A stretch of 40,031 nucleotides of DNA from Bacteroidales bacterium (GTDB lineage: Bacteria > Bacteroidota > Bacteroidia > Bacteroidales > UBA932). Shown here piece after piece: positions 31,865-38,604 of this stretch. The stretch spans positions 1-40,031 of the forward strand of contig JAFUQW010000008.1 in assembly GCA_017472115.1 (NCBI GenBank), given 5' to 3'. Position 1 is the stretch's first letter. Every line of letters starts with the position of its first letter. The position numbers were made by a program, and so were the translations under genes. The notes below the pieces were generated by a model. The model was not told the origin of the DNA and did no database searches. It was given only the letters and a program-made list of their open reading frames with translations.

Positions 31865-33141
31865 CTTCTCTTGTAATAACTCCTGTTACCTATCAGCCAT
31901 ACCAGCGATATCTCGGCCTTGGTCGGACCGAACCACATCCTCTGCTTCGTATTCTGCCATACATAGCAGTCATCGACAGGAAGATATGTCTTATATTCAC
32001 CGAGATGTATTCCTCCGCCTATCGAGAAGTCCAGATTGAATGCCTTGCCGATCGGAACAGAATAGCCGTATTCCAGACCGGCGGCATAATTGAAACGGTC
32101 GGCAAGATAACCTGTCTCCCCGAGTTCGAAGTCAAAGGTGAAAGCCTGACCGTAAAGACCGACATGATGTCCCGTCAGAGCAGTCTCGCGGGATTTCTTT
32201 CCAAAATATTTTCTTAATGTCAGGTCGGCGCCGACATATCTCCAGAACCAGTCATGCTCGGTGAAAGACCACCATGCATGCTTGTAATTCGCTGCTATAG
32301 AGACTCCTCCGCCGAGATGGAACTCGATTCCCACATCAGGAACGGCTGCTATATTGCTCAGCATGTTGGTCTTGACCGCCATTACGAACGGCCTGCGTTC
32401 AGGCCTTTCCTGCGTCTGCGGAGAGTTTTCTTCTTCCCTGCTCTTGCCTGAAGCAGCGAGTACAGCCATCTGCTCGAGCCTGTACGATGCAGGTTCGAGC
32501 GCCGTCAGCCGGTCAATATTCTTTCCGAAATCCTTGTCGGACAGATATGACACCGTTACGACTGCTTTGCGGACATAAGGGAACATATTGGAAGCCATCC
32601 ACCAGTAAGGCCTCTCACCGCCAAGCCTCTCCATGCTCTTCCTTCTGCCGTCAACAATGACACCGTTCTTGCGGATCCAGATAGGAGTTTCCGTAAGGAT
32701 CCTGTACATTTCATCCTTATATGGTATCATATCGGAATTCCTTACCATGCCCGCAAGTCCTTCCCAGTCGATGGAAATGTGCTCGACCTTGAGATAAGAG
32801 TCCGCCATGGCGATGTTGGAACGTATGAATCCGGCCATTGCTCCGGCACGGAGGGCCGAAAGGTCGTAGTTACGGGTTGAGACACCCTCAGGAGAAGCTC
32901 CGGCGACTATACTGATTTCCTTCAGGTCGGACCCGGCATCCATATTGATTATCTCTATATCCTTTATAAGATTGGCGAGACGTCTTGCATTATCCATATA
33001 ATATGGATCTATAACAGCTTGACCCTGACGAAAATAGACCACATGCTCCACTGTACGCAGGACCTTCGGGTTCTGGGACAGAGCCTCAGACCCCAGGAGC
33101 ATTGCGAACAGACAGAGAAATATGAATCTTGATTTTTTCAT
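31861..33141 (-). CDS. OmpA-like/DUF3575 outer-membrane protein heading the pilus operon
   Basis: A 426-residue exported protein with signal peptide (ends SEALSQ at about 23). The N-terminal half resembles an OmpA-type peptidoglycan-binding fold (about 30-140; VVYFRQGQAVIDP, then ISIVAGASPEGVSTRNYDLSALRA). A charged linker (about 235-255, Glu/Arg/Pro-rich) precedes a DUF3575 beta-barrel-like domain (about 255-426; VKTNMLSNIAAVPDVGIEFHLG, alternating aromatic strands). Such proteins accompany fimbrillin clusters and may anchor or assemble the pilus at the outer membrane; the mechanism is unknown. It is the first gene of the four-gene operon and divergent from rpiB. Confidence 0.82.
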   Translation of the reverse strand: MKKSRFIFLCLFAMLLGSEALSQNPKVLRTVEHVVYFRQGQAVIDPYYMDNARRLANLIKDIEIINMDAGSDLKEISIVAGASPEGVSTRNYDLSALRAGAMAGFIRSNIAMADSYLKVEHISIDWEGLAGMVRNSDMIPYKDEMYRILTETPIWIRKNGVIVDGRRKSMERLGGERPYWWMASNMFPYVRKAVVTVSYLSDKDFGKNIDRLTALEPASYRLEQMAVLAASGKSREEENSPQTQERPERRPFVMAVKTNMLSNIAAVPDVGIEFHLGGGVSIAANYKHAWWSFTEHDWFWRYVGADLTLRKYFGKKSRETALTGHHVGLYGQAFTFDFELGETGYLADRFNYAAGLEYGYSVPIGKAFNLDFSIGGGIHLGEYKTYLPVDDCYVWQNTKQRMWFGPTKAEISLVWLIGNRSYYKRR

Positions 33142-33219
33142 CGCATCTTATACGGACAAACTAATGCAAAAGTTGACAAATTTAAATATTTTTTTCTTTT
33201 ATATATGTTTAATGTGAGT

Positions 33220-33227
33220 TAAATTTG
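33220..33227 (+). promoter_or_regulatory. -7 box of rpiB
   Basis: TAAATTTG matches TAnnTTTG, 22 bp before the rpiB ATG. The -33 position holds TTTT in place of TTTG. I could not find an equally good box for the divergent pilus operon in the 108-bp gap. Confidence 0.5.
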
Positions 33228-33249
33228 CACAACTTTAAAAACTATTATC

Positions 33250-33681
33250 ATGAAGATAGGTATCTGCAACGACCACGCGGGTGTGGAATACAAGAATCAG
33301 CTGGTGGAATATCTCACCGGCAAAGGCCATGAGATGGTGAACTTCGGCACCGATACTACGGCAAGCATGGATTATCCGGATGTAGCTCATCCGCTTGCAA
33401 CTGCTGTCGAAAACGGTGAAGTGGATCTCGGAATCGCTTTCTGCGGCACAGGCAACGGAATGGCTATGGCCCTCAACAAGCATCAGGGTATCCGTGCCGG
33501 ACTCTGCTGGAGCGTGGATATCGGCAAGCTCATCAAGCAGCACAACAACGCTAACGTGCTTGTGATGCCGGCTCGTTTCATCCCTTTCGAGACAGTGACA
33601 GCGATTGCTGACGCATGGCTCGGTGAAGAGTTCGAAGGCGGACGCCACCAGGGCAGGATAGACAAGATACCTTGTAAATAA
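33250..33681 (+). CDS. rpiB: Ribose-5-phosphate isomerase B
   Basis: Interconverts ribulose 5-phosphate and ribose 5-phosphate in the pentose phosphate pathway. The 143-residue RpiB/LacAB-type protein begins MKIGICNDHAG, with the substrate-site Asp8-His9, and carries the catalytic Cys65 in FCGTGNGM. The later NVLVMPARFI segment is also typical. It lies 6 bp before truB; the two genes are likely cotranscribed although functionally unrelated. Confidence 0.95.
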   Translation: MKIGICNDHAGVEYKNQLVEYLTGKGHEMVNFGTDTTASMDYPDVAHPLATAVENGEVDLGIAFCGTGNGMAMALNKHQGIRAGLCWSVDIGKLIKQHNNANVLVMPARFIPFETVTAIADAWLGEEFEGGRHQGRIDKIPCK

Positions 33682-33687
33682 TCTCTT

Positions 33688-34575
33688 GTGGAAGCTTATA
33701 TCATAAGACCGGGGTCTGCGACGCTTTCAAGAAACATCGACGACTTTCCGGACGGGATCATCATCCCGATAGACAAACCATACAGATGGACCTCGGCGGA
33801 CGTGATCAGAAAGGTCAAGTTCGCCGCAATCCGTCATTTCGGGAAAAAGAATCTGAAGGTCGGTCATGCCGGAACGCTCGATCCTCTGGCAACAGGTGTG
33901 CTTTTAGTCTGCATAGGCAAGGCAACCAGACTTGCTGAGAAGCTGCAGGCGCATGACAAGGAATATATCGCAGGCATAACTTTCGGCGCAACTACCCCTT
34001 CCTACGACCTCGAGAAGGAGATCGACAGGTTCTTTCCCTATGAGCATCTGAGTGCGGAGGCTGTCTCCGCCGTCCTTCCGTCTTTTGTAGGTGAGCAGGA
34101 TCAGGTCGCTCCCCTTTTCAGCGCAAAGTCTGTGGATGGTGTCCGCGCGTATGAACTTGCCCGCAGACTTTACAGGCAGGGGGCTTCTTCCGAACTGGAC
34201 GAGACCGCGAAAGAGCTGATCAGGGTGGCGAGGATCAACATTTCCGAGCTGGAGCTTGTAGGATTCGATGAAGGCCGACGGGAAGAAGGGGCGGTTTTTC
34301 CAACCGCCTTCCCGTCGGCTTCAAAGGCATCAGCAAGAATAAACGTGACCGACAATTCGGGGCTGGGACTGCCTCGTGCCGTGGTAAGGATGGCATGCAG
34401 CAAGGGCACATACGTGCGTGCATTTGCCAGGGATCTGGGTGAGGCTCTCGGGAGCGGAGCGCATCTGGACAGTCTGCAGAGAAGCCGCAGCGGAAACTTC
34501 TGTGTAGAGGACGCGCTCACCGTCGATCAGACTATAGCCCTGCTGCGTGATCCGGATCACGGGTCCGCCGAGTGA
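33688..34575 (+). CDS. truB: tRNA pseudouridine(55) synthase, GTG start
   Basis: TruB makes pseudouridine 55 in the T-loop of tRNAs. The catalytic Asp65 is in GHAGTLDPLATGVL, and the later motif CSKGTYVRAFARDLG (about 237-251) is intact. The only available start near the conserved region is GTG at 33688, since no ATG occurs before the catalytic site. At 295 residues it is longer than the roughly 230-250 residues I expect for Bacteroidota. An N-terminal extension (about 20 residues) and an insertion at about 195-225 (GRREEGAVFPTAFPSASKA and onward) account for much of that. The insertion coincides with a large DNA palindrome. Confidence 0.93.
   Translation: MEAYIIRPGSATLSRNIDDFPDGIIIPIDKPYRWTSADVIRKVKFAAIRHFGKKNLKVGHAGTLDPLATGVLLVCIGKATRLAEKLQAHDKEYIAGITFGATTPSYDLEKEIDRFFPYEHLSAEAVSAVLPSFVGEQDQVAPLFSAKSVDGVRAYELARRLYRQGASSELDETAKELIRVARINISELELVGFDEGRREEGAVFPTAFPSASKASARINVTDNSGLGLPRAVVRMACSKGTYVRAFARDLGEALGSGAHLDSLQRSRSGNFCVEDALTVDQTIALLRDPDHGSAE
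34274..34319. repeat. 46-bp palindrome embedded in truB
   Basis: Arms GCCGACGGGAA (34274-34284) and its complement (34309-34319) enclose a second pair GGCGGTT (34290-34296) and AACCGCC (34302-34308) around a 5-nt loop, with one 5-nt bulge (34285-34289). All 18 paired bases match. It encodes residues 196-211 of TruB, in a part with no clear family counterpart. Confidence 0.85.
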
Positions 34576-34687
34576 TCAGCAACTCCCTGTCCATCAGCAG
34601 AATAACGCATCCGGCTCGCATGGCGGGGACGTCGAGCCAGACACACAGACCAACAGAATATCAGCAATTTACAAATCACGAAATATA

Positions 34688-36025
34688 GTGGCATCATCCG
34701 GAACATATTCATATAAGAACATCTGGAAGGTTGCATATCCGATTCTGATAAGCCTTATCATGGAGCAGATGATCGGACTGACGGACACGGCATTCCTGGG
34801 ACGAGTAGGTGAAGTGGAACTCGGAGCCTCGGCCATCGCCATAGTATATTATATGGTGCTGTTCATGATAGGATTCGGATTCAGCATCGGAGCGCAGATC
34901 ATCATCGGGCGCCGCAACGGAGAAGGACGTTTCACCGAGACGGGCAAGGTTTTCTGGAACGGCCTCTACTTCGTTCTCGGGCTATGCGGAGCAATCATCG
35001 TTCTTTCCGAGGTATTCTCGCCATGGCTGATGCGGTTCATGGTGTCATCGGATGCCGTATATGAAGCCGCACTGAGTTATGTCAGATGGAGACTTCCGGG
35101 CATGGCATTCGCCTTCATCACGGCAATGTTCCGCGCGTTCTATGTCGGCACCACACAGACCAGGACACTGACGCTCAACTCGGTGGTGATGGTGCTGTCT
35201 AATGTGGTGTTCAATTACATCCTGATATTCGGAAAACTCGGTCTGCCGGCACTCGGGATAACAGGTGCAGCGATCGGTTCGAGTCTCGCGGAGCTCATGT
35301 CGCTCATATTCTTCATTGTCTATACACGGACAAGTTGCGACCGCAGGAAATACGGGCTGGAAAAAGCGGCGTCTTTCGACATCAGAGAGATCAGGTCAAT
35401 GATGCCGGTATGCTCATGGACAATGATCCAGAACACCATCTCCGTATCCACCTGGTTCATATTCTTCCTCTACATCGAACACCTCGGAGAGCGCGCCCTT
35501 GCCATATCCAACATCGTCCGCGGAGTATCGGGACTGATCTGGGTTGTGCTCCAGGCCTTCTCATCCACATGCAGCACCCTCGTCAGCAACATGATCGGAG
35601 AAGGACATCAGGATCAGGTGATGCTTCTCGTGAAAAGGATACTGAAACTGTCTTACGGCATTGTCAGCGTGATGATCATACTCATCGGACTCTTTCCGGA
35701 GGCCATTGCCCGTATCTATACCGATATCCCCGAACTCATTACCGCCTCCATACCTGCGATGCTTGTGATGGCCTCGTCATATTTCATAAATGTAGGAGGC
35801 CAGGTGTTCTTCCTCGCCGTGTCGGGAACAGGCAGCACCAAGACCGCATTCCGTCTGGAGATGGTGGCTCTGGTGATATACACGGCCTATTGCACCGTGA
35901 TTGTCGGCATCCTCAAACTCGATGTTGCAGTCTGCTGGACCGCCGAGCATGTCTATGCAGGAATACTCCTGATCTGCAGCTGGTGGTACATGCGGTCCGG
36001 ACGCTGGAAGAACCGCAGCATCTGA
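34688..36025 (+). CDS. MATE-family multidrug/toxin efflux transporter
   Basis: A 445-residue, 12-helix transporter that exports cationic compounds by Na+ or H+ antiport. It has the NorM-like opening YPILISLIMEQMIGLTDTAF, then GRVGEVELGASAIA. The matching second half starts near residue 230. The frame is open back to an ATG at 34547 inside truB, but that adds 47 polar residues before the first helix. I therefore choose GTG at 34688, about 15 residues before helix one, as in relatives. No promoter box was seen in the 112-bp gap after truB. The substrate cannot be inferred. Confidence 0.9.
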   Translation: MASSGTYSYKNIWKVAYPILISLIMEQMIGLTDTAFLGRVGEVELGASAIAIVYYMVLFMIGFGFSIGAQIIIGRRNGEGRFTETGKVFWNGLYFVLGLCGAIIVLSEVFSPWLMRFMVSSDAVYEAALSYVRWRLPGMAFAFITAMFRAFYVGTTQTRTLTLNSVVMVLSNVVFNYILIFGKLGLPALGITGAAIGSSLAELMSLIFFIVYTRTSCDRRKYGLEKAASFDIREIRSMMPVCSWTMIQNTISVSTWFIFFLYIEHLGERALAISNIVRGVSGLIWVVLQAFSSTCSTLVSNMIGEGHQDQVMLLVKRILKLSYGIVSVMIILIGLFPEAIARIYTDIPELITASIPAMLVMASSYFINVGGQVFFLAVSGTGSTKTAFRLEMVALVIYTAYCTVIVGILKLDVAVCWTAEHVYAGILLICSWWYMRSGRWKNRSI

Positions 36026-36084
36026 CCAGGACCTGAACCGCAAGCGCCCTGGCACCTAACCCCTTGTCTCACAACCTCTTAACA

Positions 36085-36120
36085 GTTATTCGCTGCTGTC
36101 AAAACACCGCAGCGAATAAC
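36085..36120. terminator. 12-bp inverted repeat between convergent genes
   Basis: Arms 36085-36096 and 36109-36120 pair perfectly around a 12-nt loop, 59 bp after the MATE stop and 37 bp before the stop of the convergent metalloprotease gene. No T-run follows on either strand, so it is a terminator by position more than by form. Confidence 0.45.
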
Positions 36121-36157
36121 CTGCAAGGCATTGCAGATCAAAGCTTTAAGCGCCAGC

Positions 36158-36907
36158 CTACACGAGACGATAGCGGCGGATTTCGCGGGTAAAGGTGTGG
36201 TCCAGGGGATATTTCGCCTTCGAGGCTGCCGCCTTGCGGGCCAGGGACATGGCCAGCTCGGAATCCGCCGCAGACTGACCGGATATCACCGACGATTCAT
36301 GACCGGCCGGCACATAGGATTCGTCTGTTGCCATTCCGGACAAAGCAGGATCATCCCTCCTTCCGGACGGAAGGTTGCCAAGAAGGTTGTCGGTCAGCAG
36401 ATGCTCCAGAAGGAGGTGGAAGGCATGGCTGTGGTCGTGATGCCTGAGATGGCAGAGTTCGTGAAGAAGGATATAGTCCCGAAGCGGGTGAGGCAGACGG
36501 ACTATGTTCAGATTGAGATTGATGTTCCCTCGGGCCGAGCAGCTTCCCCAGTTGGTGGAATTGTGCTTGACCGTCACTTTATTATAGGTGAATCCATATC
36601 GGGCTGCAAGTTCCGCCAGCCGCAAGGGAAGTTCCGCCTTGGCCTGACGTCTCAGTGCCTCGATCTCGCCCGGAGCAGCGGCAGGAGCGTCTTTCATGCG
36701 TTCCTTCTGACGGCGCAGAGCCTCAAGAACCCATCCGCGCTTCAATTTGAAAAAGGCTATCGCGGAAGCATACGGGACCATATACGGAACCGAGACCGTC
36801 ACCCCACGGACCAGATGCACCCTGATGGCCACACGACGAGCCCTGGTGCTCTTTCTGAATACCACCTCCCCTATCTCAGGGTCTGCTACGATCTTTTCCG
36901 AAGCCAT
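36158..36907 (-). CDS. YgjP-like (DUF45) zinc metallopeptidase
   Basis: A 249-residue cytoplasmic protein of the YgjP/WLM-related DUF45 family. The zinc site is His149-Glu150-x-x-His153 (HELCHL) with a likely third ligand at His159 in HDHSHAF. The preceding NSTNWGSCSARGNINLNL (about 116-133) is the family signature. Family members are predicted metallopeptidases without a known substrate; some are linked to restriction-modification loci. A C-terminal tail of about 70 residues (Ser/Ala-rich) after the catalytic domain is not recognised. It starts 3 bp after the alpha/beta hydrolase stop, so the two genes form an operon. Confidence 0.88.
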   Translation of the reverse strand: MASEKIVADPEIGEVVFRKSTRARRVAIRVHLVRGVTVSVPYMVPYASAIAFFKLKRGWVLEALRRQKERMKDAPAAAPGEIEALRRQAKAELPLRLAELAARYGFTYNKVTVKHNSTNWGSCSARGNINLNLNIVRLPHPLRDYILLHELCHLRHHDHSHAFHLLLEHLLTDNLLGNLPSGRRDDPALSGMATDESYVPAGHESSVISGQSAADSELAMSLARKAAASKAKYPLDHTFTREIRRYRLV

Positions 36908-36910
36908 CTG

Positions 36911-37654
36911 TCAGTAACCTATCCTTTCGAAGAAATCGAGAAGAAGATCGGTGAGTATAGATGAATTGCAGATATATGAGCCATGATCCTCACCCGGAAT
37001 TATCTTCAGTTCCGCGCCCGGGATGTTCGATGCTATCAGACGGGTGTGATCTTCGAGGATGAGGTCGTGTTCTCCTGCCATGATCAGTGCCGGAGCGGTT
37101 ATGGTCCGCATGTCCTGAGTGGTCATGGTCGGCTCGATCTGCATCATGCGGGTGAGAGGATTCGGGTTCGGCCGGGCCAGGAAACCTTCGGCAAAAGACG
37201 GGATCAGGGCTCCTTCAACGAAGATGTTGGCACCGCCTGTGGCTATGGCACCGAGTGTGCCCGGATACATGACTTCGAGTTGGAGCGCAATGATGCCTCC
37301 GTCACTGAATCCGAACACTGCAGGCTTGTCAAGCTGCTTCACCTTGATGAACTCATATACGTCAGTGGCCATGTCCTTGTAGTGATACTCCTCAAGAGGC
37401 CTGTTGGCTCCCTGTCCGCGCGAATCAAGGGCATAGACCATGTAGCCTGCCTGTGCAAGTCCGCGCTGGGTGGTCTCCATGTCATTGTGGCTGCCGCCGT
37501 TTCCGTGAATCAGGATCACAGGCCTGCCGCAGCCCTCTGCAGCATAGAAAAGTTCGACTCCGTTGACATGAGCGACATCCGTGTAGCTCTCGTATCTCTG
37601 TGTGCAGGCCGTCATTGCAGCCAGCAGCAGTGCTATGATTGTGAATTTTCTCAT
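36911..37654 (-). CDS. Alpha/beta-hydrolase lipoprotein
   Basis: A 247-residue exported hydrolase. The start at 37654 opens the lipoprotein signal MRKFTIIALLLAAMTAC; the in-frame ATG at 37717 is upstream of the promoter. The fold is complete: oxyanion-hole HGNGGSHND, nucleophile elbow GFSDGG (Ser), acid in GEHDLI (Asp) and the final His in GEDHGSY. Such enzymes cleave esters, amides or related bonds; the substrate is unknown. Location in the periplasm or on the outer membrane follows from the lipobox. Confidence 0.88.
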   Translation of the reverse strand: MRKFTIIALLLAAMTACTQRYESYTDVAHVNGVELFYAAEGCGRPVILIHGNGGSHNDMETTQRGLAQAGYMVYALDSRGQGANRPLEEYHYKDMATDVYEFIKVKQLDKPAVFGFSDGGIIALQLEVMYPGTLGAIATGGANIFVEGALIPSFAEGFLARPNPNPLTRMMQIEPTMTTQDMRTITAPALIMAGEHDLILEDHTRLIASNIPGAELKIIPGEDHGSYICNSSILTDLLLDFFERIGY

Positions 37655-37658
37655 ACCG

Positions 37659-37691
37659 CAAAGATACATTTTCTTTGTGACTCCACACAAA
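37659..37691 (-). promoter_or_regulatory. Promoter of the hydrolase-YgjP operon
   Basis: On the minus strand TTTG (37691-37688) and TATCTTTG (37666-37659) are 21 bp apart. The -7 box ends four bases before the ATG at 37654, so the leader is very short or absent. Confidence 0.65.
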
Positions 37692-37990
37692 ATATTGTGC
37701 CTCATAGGTAATGACATATTTAAGATGCGTCACTTCGTTCATCATGACATTGAAGATATGATCCTCTGGAGTAAACTGACATTTCGTTCCCTAAATGTAG
37801 AAACTGTTTATGTCTTGATGTGTTTTTGAGACTGTATCTTCCGTTTTATGAGGAGGATAGCAGTGCTGTCAGACGAGGAAAACAGGAGAAACAGACCGAA
37901 AAGACGCATGACAGATTGATGAGAATACAGCCGTTCCAACAAACAATATTTTTTCGCAGAAAAATTTAAATAGTTTCTTAATGATAAAGT
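37692..37990. other. Intergenic stretch without a recognisable gene
   Basis: Between the divergent hydrolase and rpsO promoters lie about 300 bp with no conserved open frame, tRNA-like fold or strong hairpin. A purine-rich stretch with GAGGAGG (37850-37856) is the only local oddity. It may hold regulatory sites, but I cannot name any. Confidence 0.4.
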
Positions 37991-38021
37991 GTTGTCATTT
38001 CAGATTTTATGATTATCTTTG
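37991..38021 (+). promoter_or_regulatory. Promoter of rpsO
   Basis: GTTG (37991-37994, one change from TTTG) and TATCTTTG (38014-38021) are 19 bp apart. The transcript would start near 38028 with a leader of about 65 nt before the ATG at 38095. Confidence 0.65.
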
Positions 38022-38094
38022 CGCCCGCTTAAAACCCCTATAACAAGGAGTTTGGCGGAAAAGAACAATTATTAACCTCTAATTTTTTCGAAAG

Positions 38095-38370
38095 ATGGCT
38101 GAATATTTAGCACCAGAGAAAAAACAGGAGCTTTTCGAGAAGTACGGAAAGTCCAATACTGACACAGGTTCTCCAGAGAGCCAGGTGGCTTTATTCTCCT
38201 ACCGTATCGCTCACCTTACCGAGCATCTTAAGAGCAACAAGCACGACTTCGTGACTCGTCGTTCACTTCTTAAGCTTGTAGGTAAGCGTCGTCGTGTACT
38301 TGATTATCTCAAGTCAATTGACATCGAGAGATACAGAGCTATCGTTAAGGAGCTTGGCCTCCGTCGATAA
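38095..38370 (+). CDS. rpsO: 30S ribosomal protein S15
   Basis: A primary 16S rRNA-binding protein of the small subunit. The 91-residue sequence has the four-helix S15 pattern with [22 protein letters not shown] (about 24-45) and [18 protein letters not shown] (about 58-75), ending VKELGLRR. The length is typical (88-91). It is followed by pnp, the same order as in many bacteria. No Shine-Dalgarno site is visible; the 65-nt leader could host the autoregulation known for S15 in other bacteria, but I see no clear element. Confidence 0.97.
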   Translation: MAEYLAPEKKQELFEKYGKSNTDTGSPESQVALFSYRIAHLTEHLKSNKHDFVTRRSLLKLVGKRRRVLDYLKSIDIERYRAIVKELGLRR

Positions 38371-38394
38371 GCTACATCATAGTAGGAACCGACG

Positions 38395-38436
38395 AAGGGG
38401 GAGCAATCAAAGCAATTTGGGTTATCCCCCTTTTTT
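38395..38436 (+). terminator. Rho-independent terminator after rpsO
   Basis: AAGGGGG (38395-38401) pairs with CCCCCTT (38426-38432), followed by a T-run to 38436. The loop is long (24 nt). It lies 24 bp after the rpsO stop and should reduce or stop read-through into pnp. Confidence 0.7.
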
Positions 38437-38450
38437 CACGCAAAGAAGCT

Positions 38451-38594
38451 TCCTCAGCGCTAACAAATCAACCTGCGGCGCTGCAGGAGCAGAACAACAT
38501 ATTATACGTAACTGTATGTAGGAGCTTGTAAGAAGCTCCATATAGGCGGAATTCAAGGAATAATAATCAACTCCCACAGGGGGAGGCAGGTTGA
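38451..38594 (+). promoter_or_regulatory. pnp leader with three consecutive stem-loops
   Basis: Three hairpins fill the stretch before pnp. The first is 38451-38460 with 38478-38488 (10 bp, one bulge). The second is 38521-38527 with 38533-38539 (7 bp). The third is 38567-38575 with 38581-38584 and 38590-38594 (9 bp around an internal bulge), ending 10 bp before the ATG. In E. coli a leader hairpin cut by RNase III lets PNPase repress its own mRNA; this arrangement suggests a similar scheme. No TAnnTTTG box is seen here, so read-through from rpsO may supply the transcript. Confidence 0.5.
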
Positions 38595-38604
38595 AAAGAA
38601 ACTA

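Noticed and set aside
36131..36964. A 277-codon plus-strand frame opposite the YgjP-like gene
   Set aside because: The minus strand has the metallopeptidase motif and operon context; the plus-strand translation has no recognisable feature.
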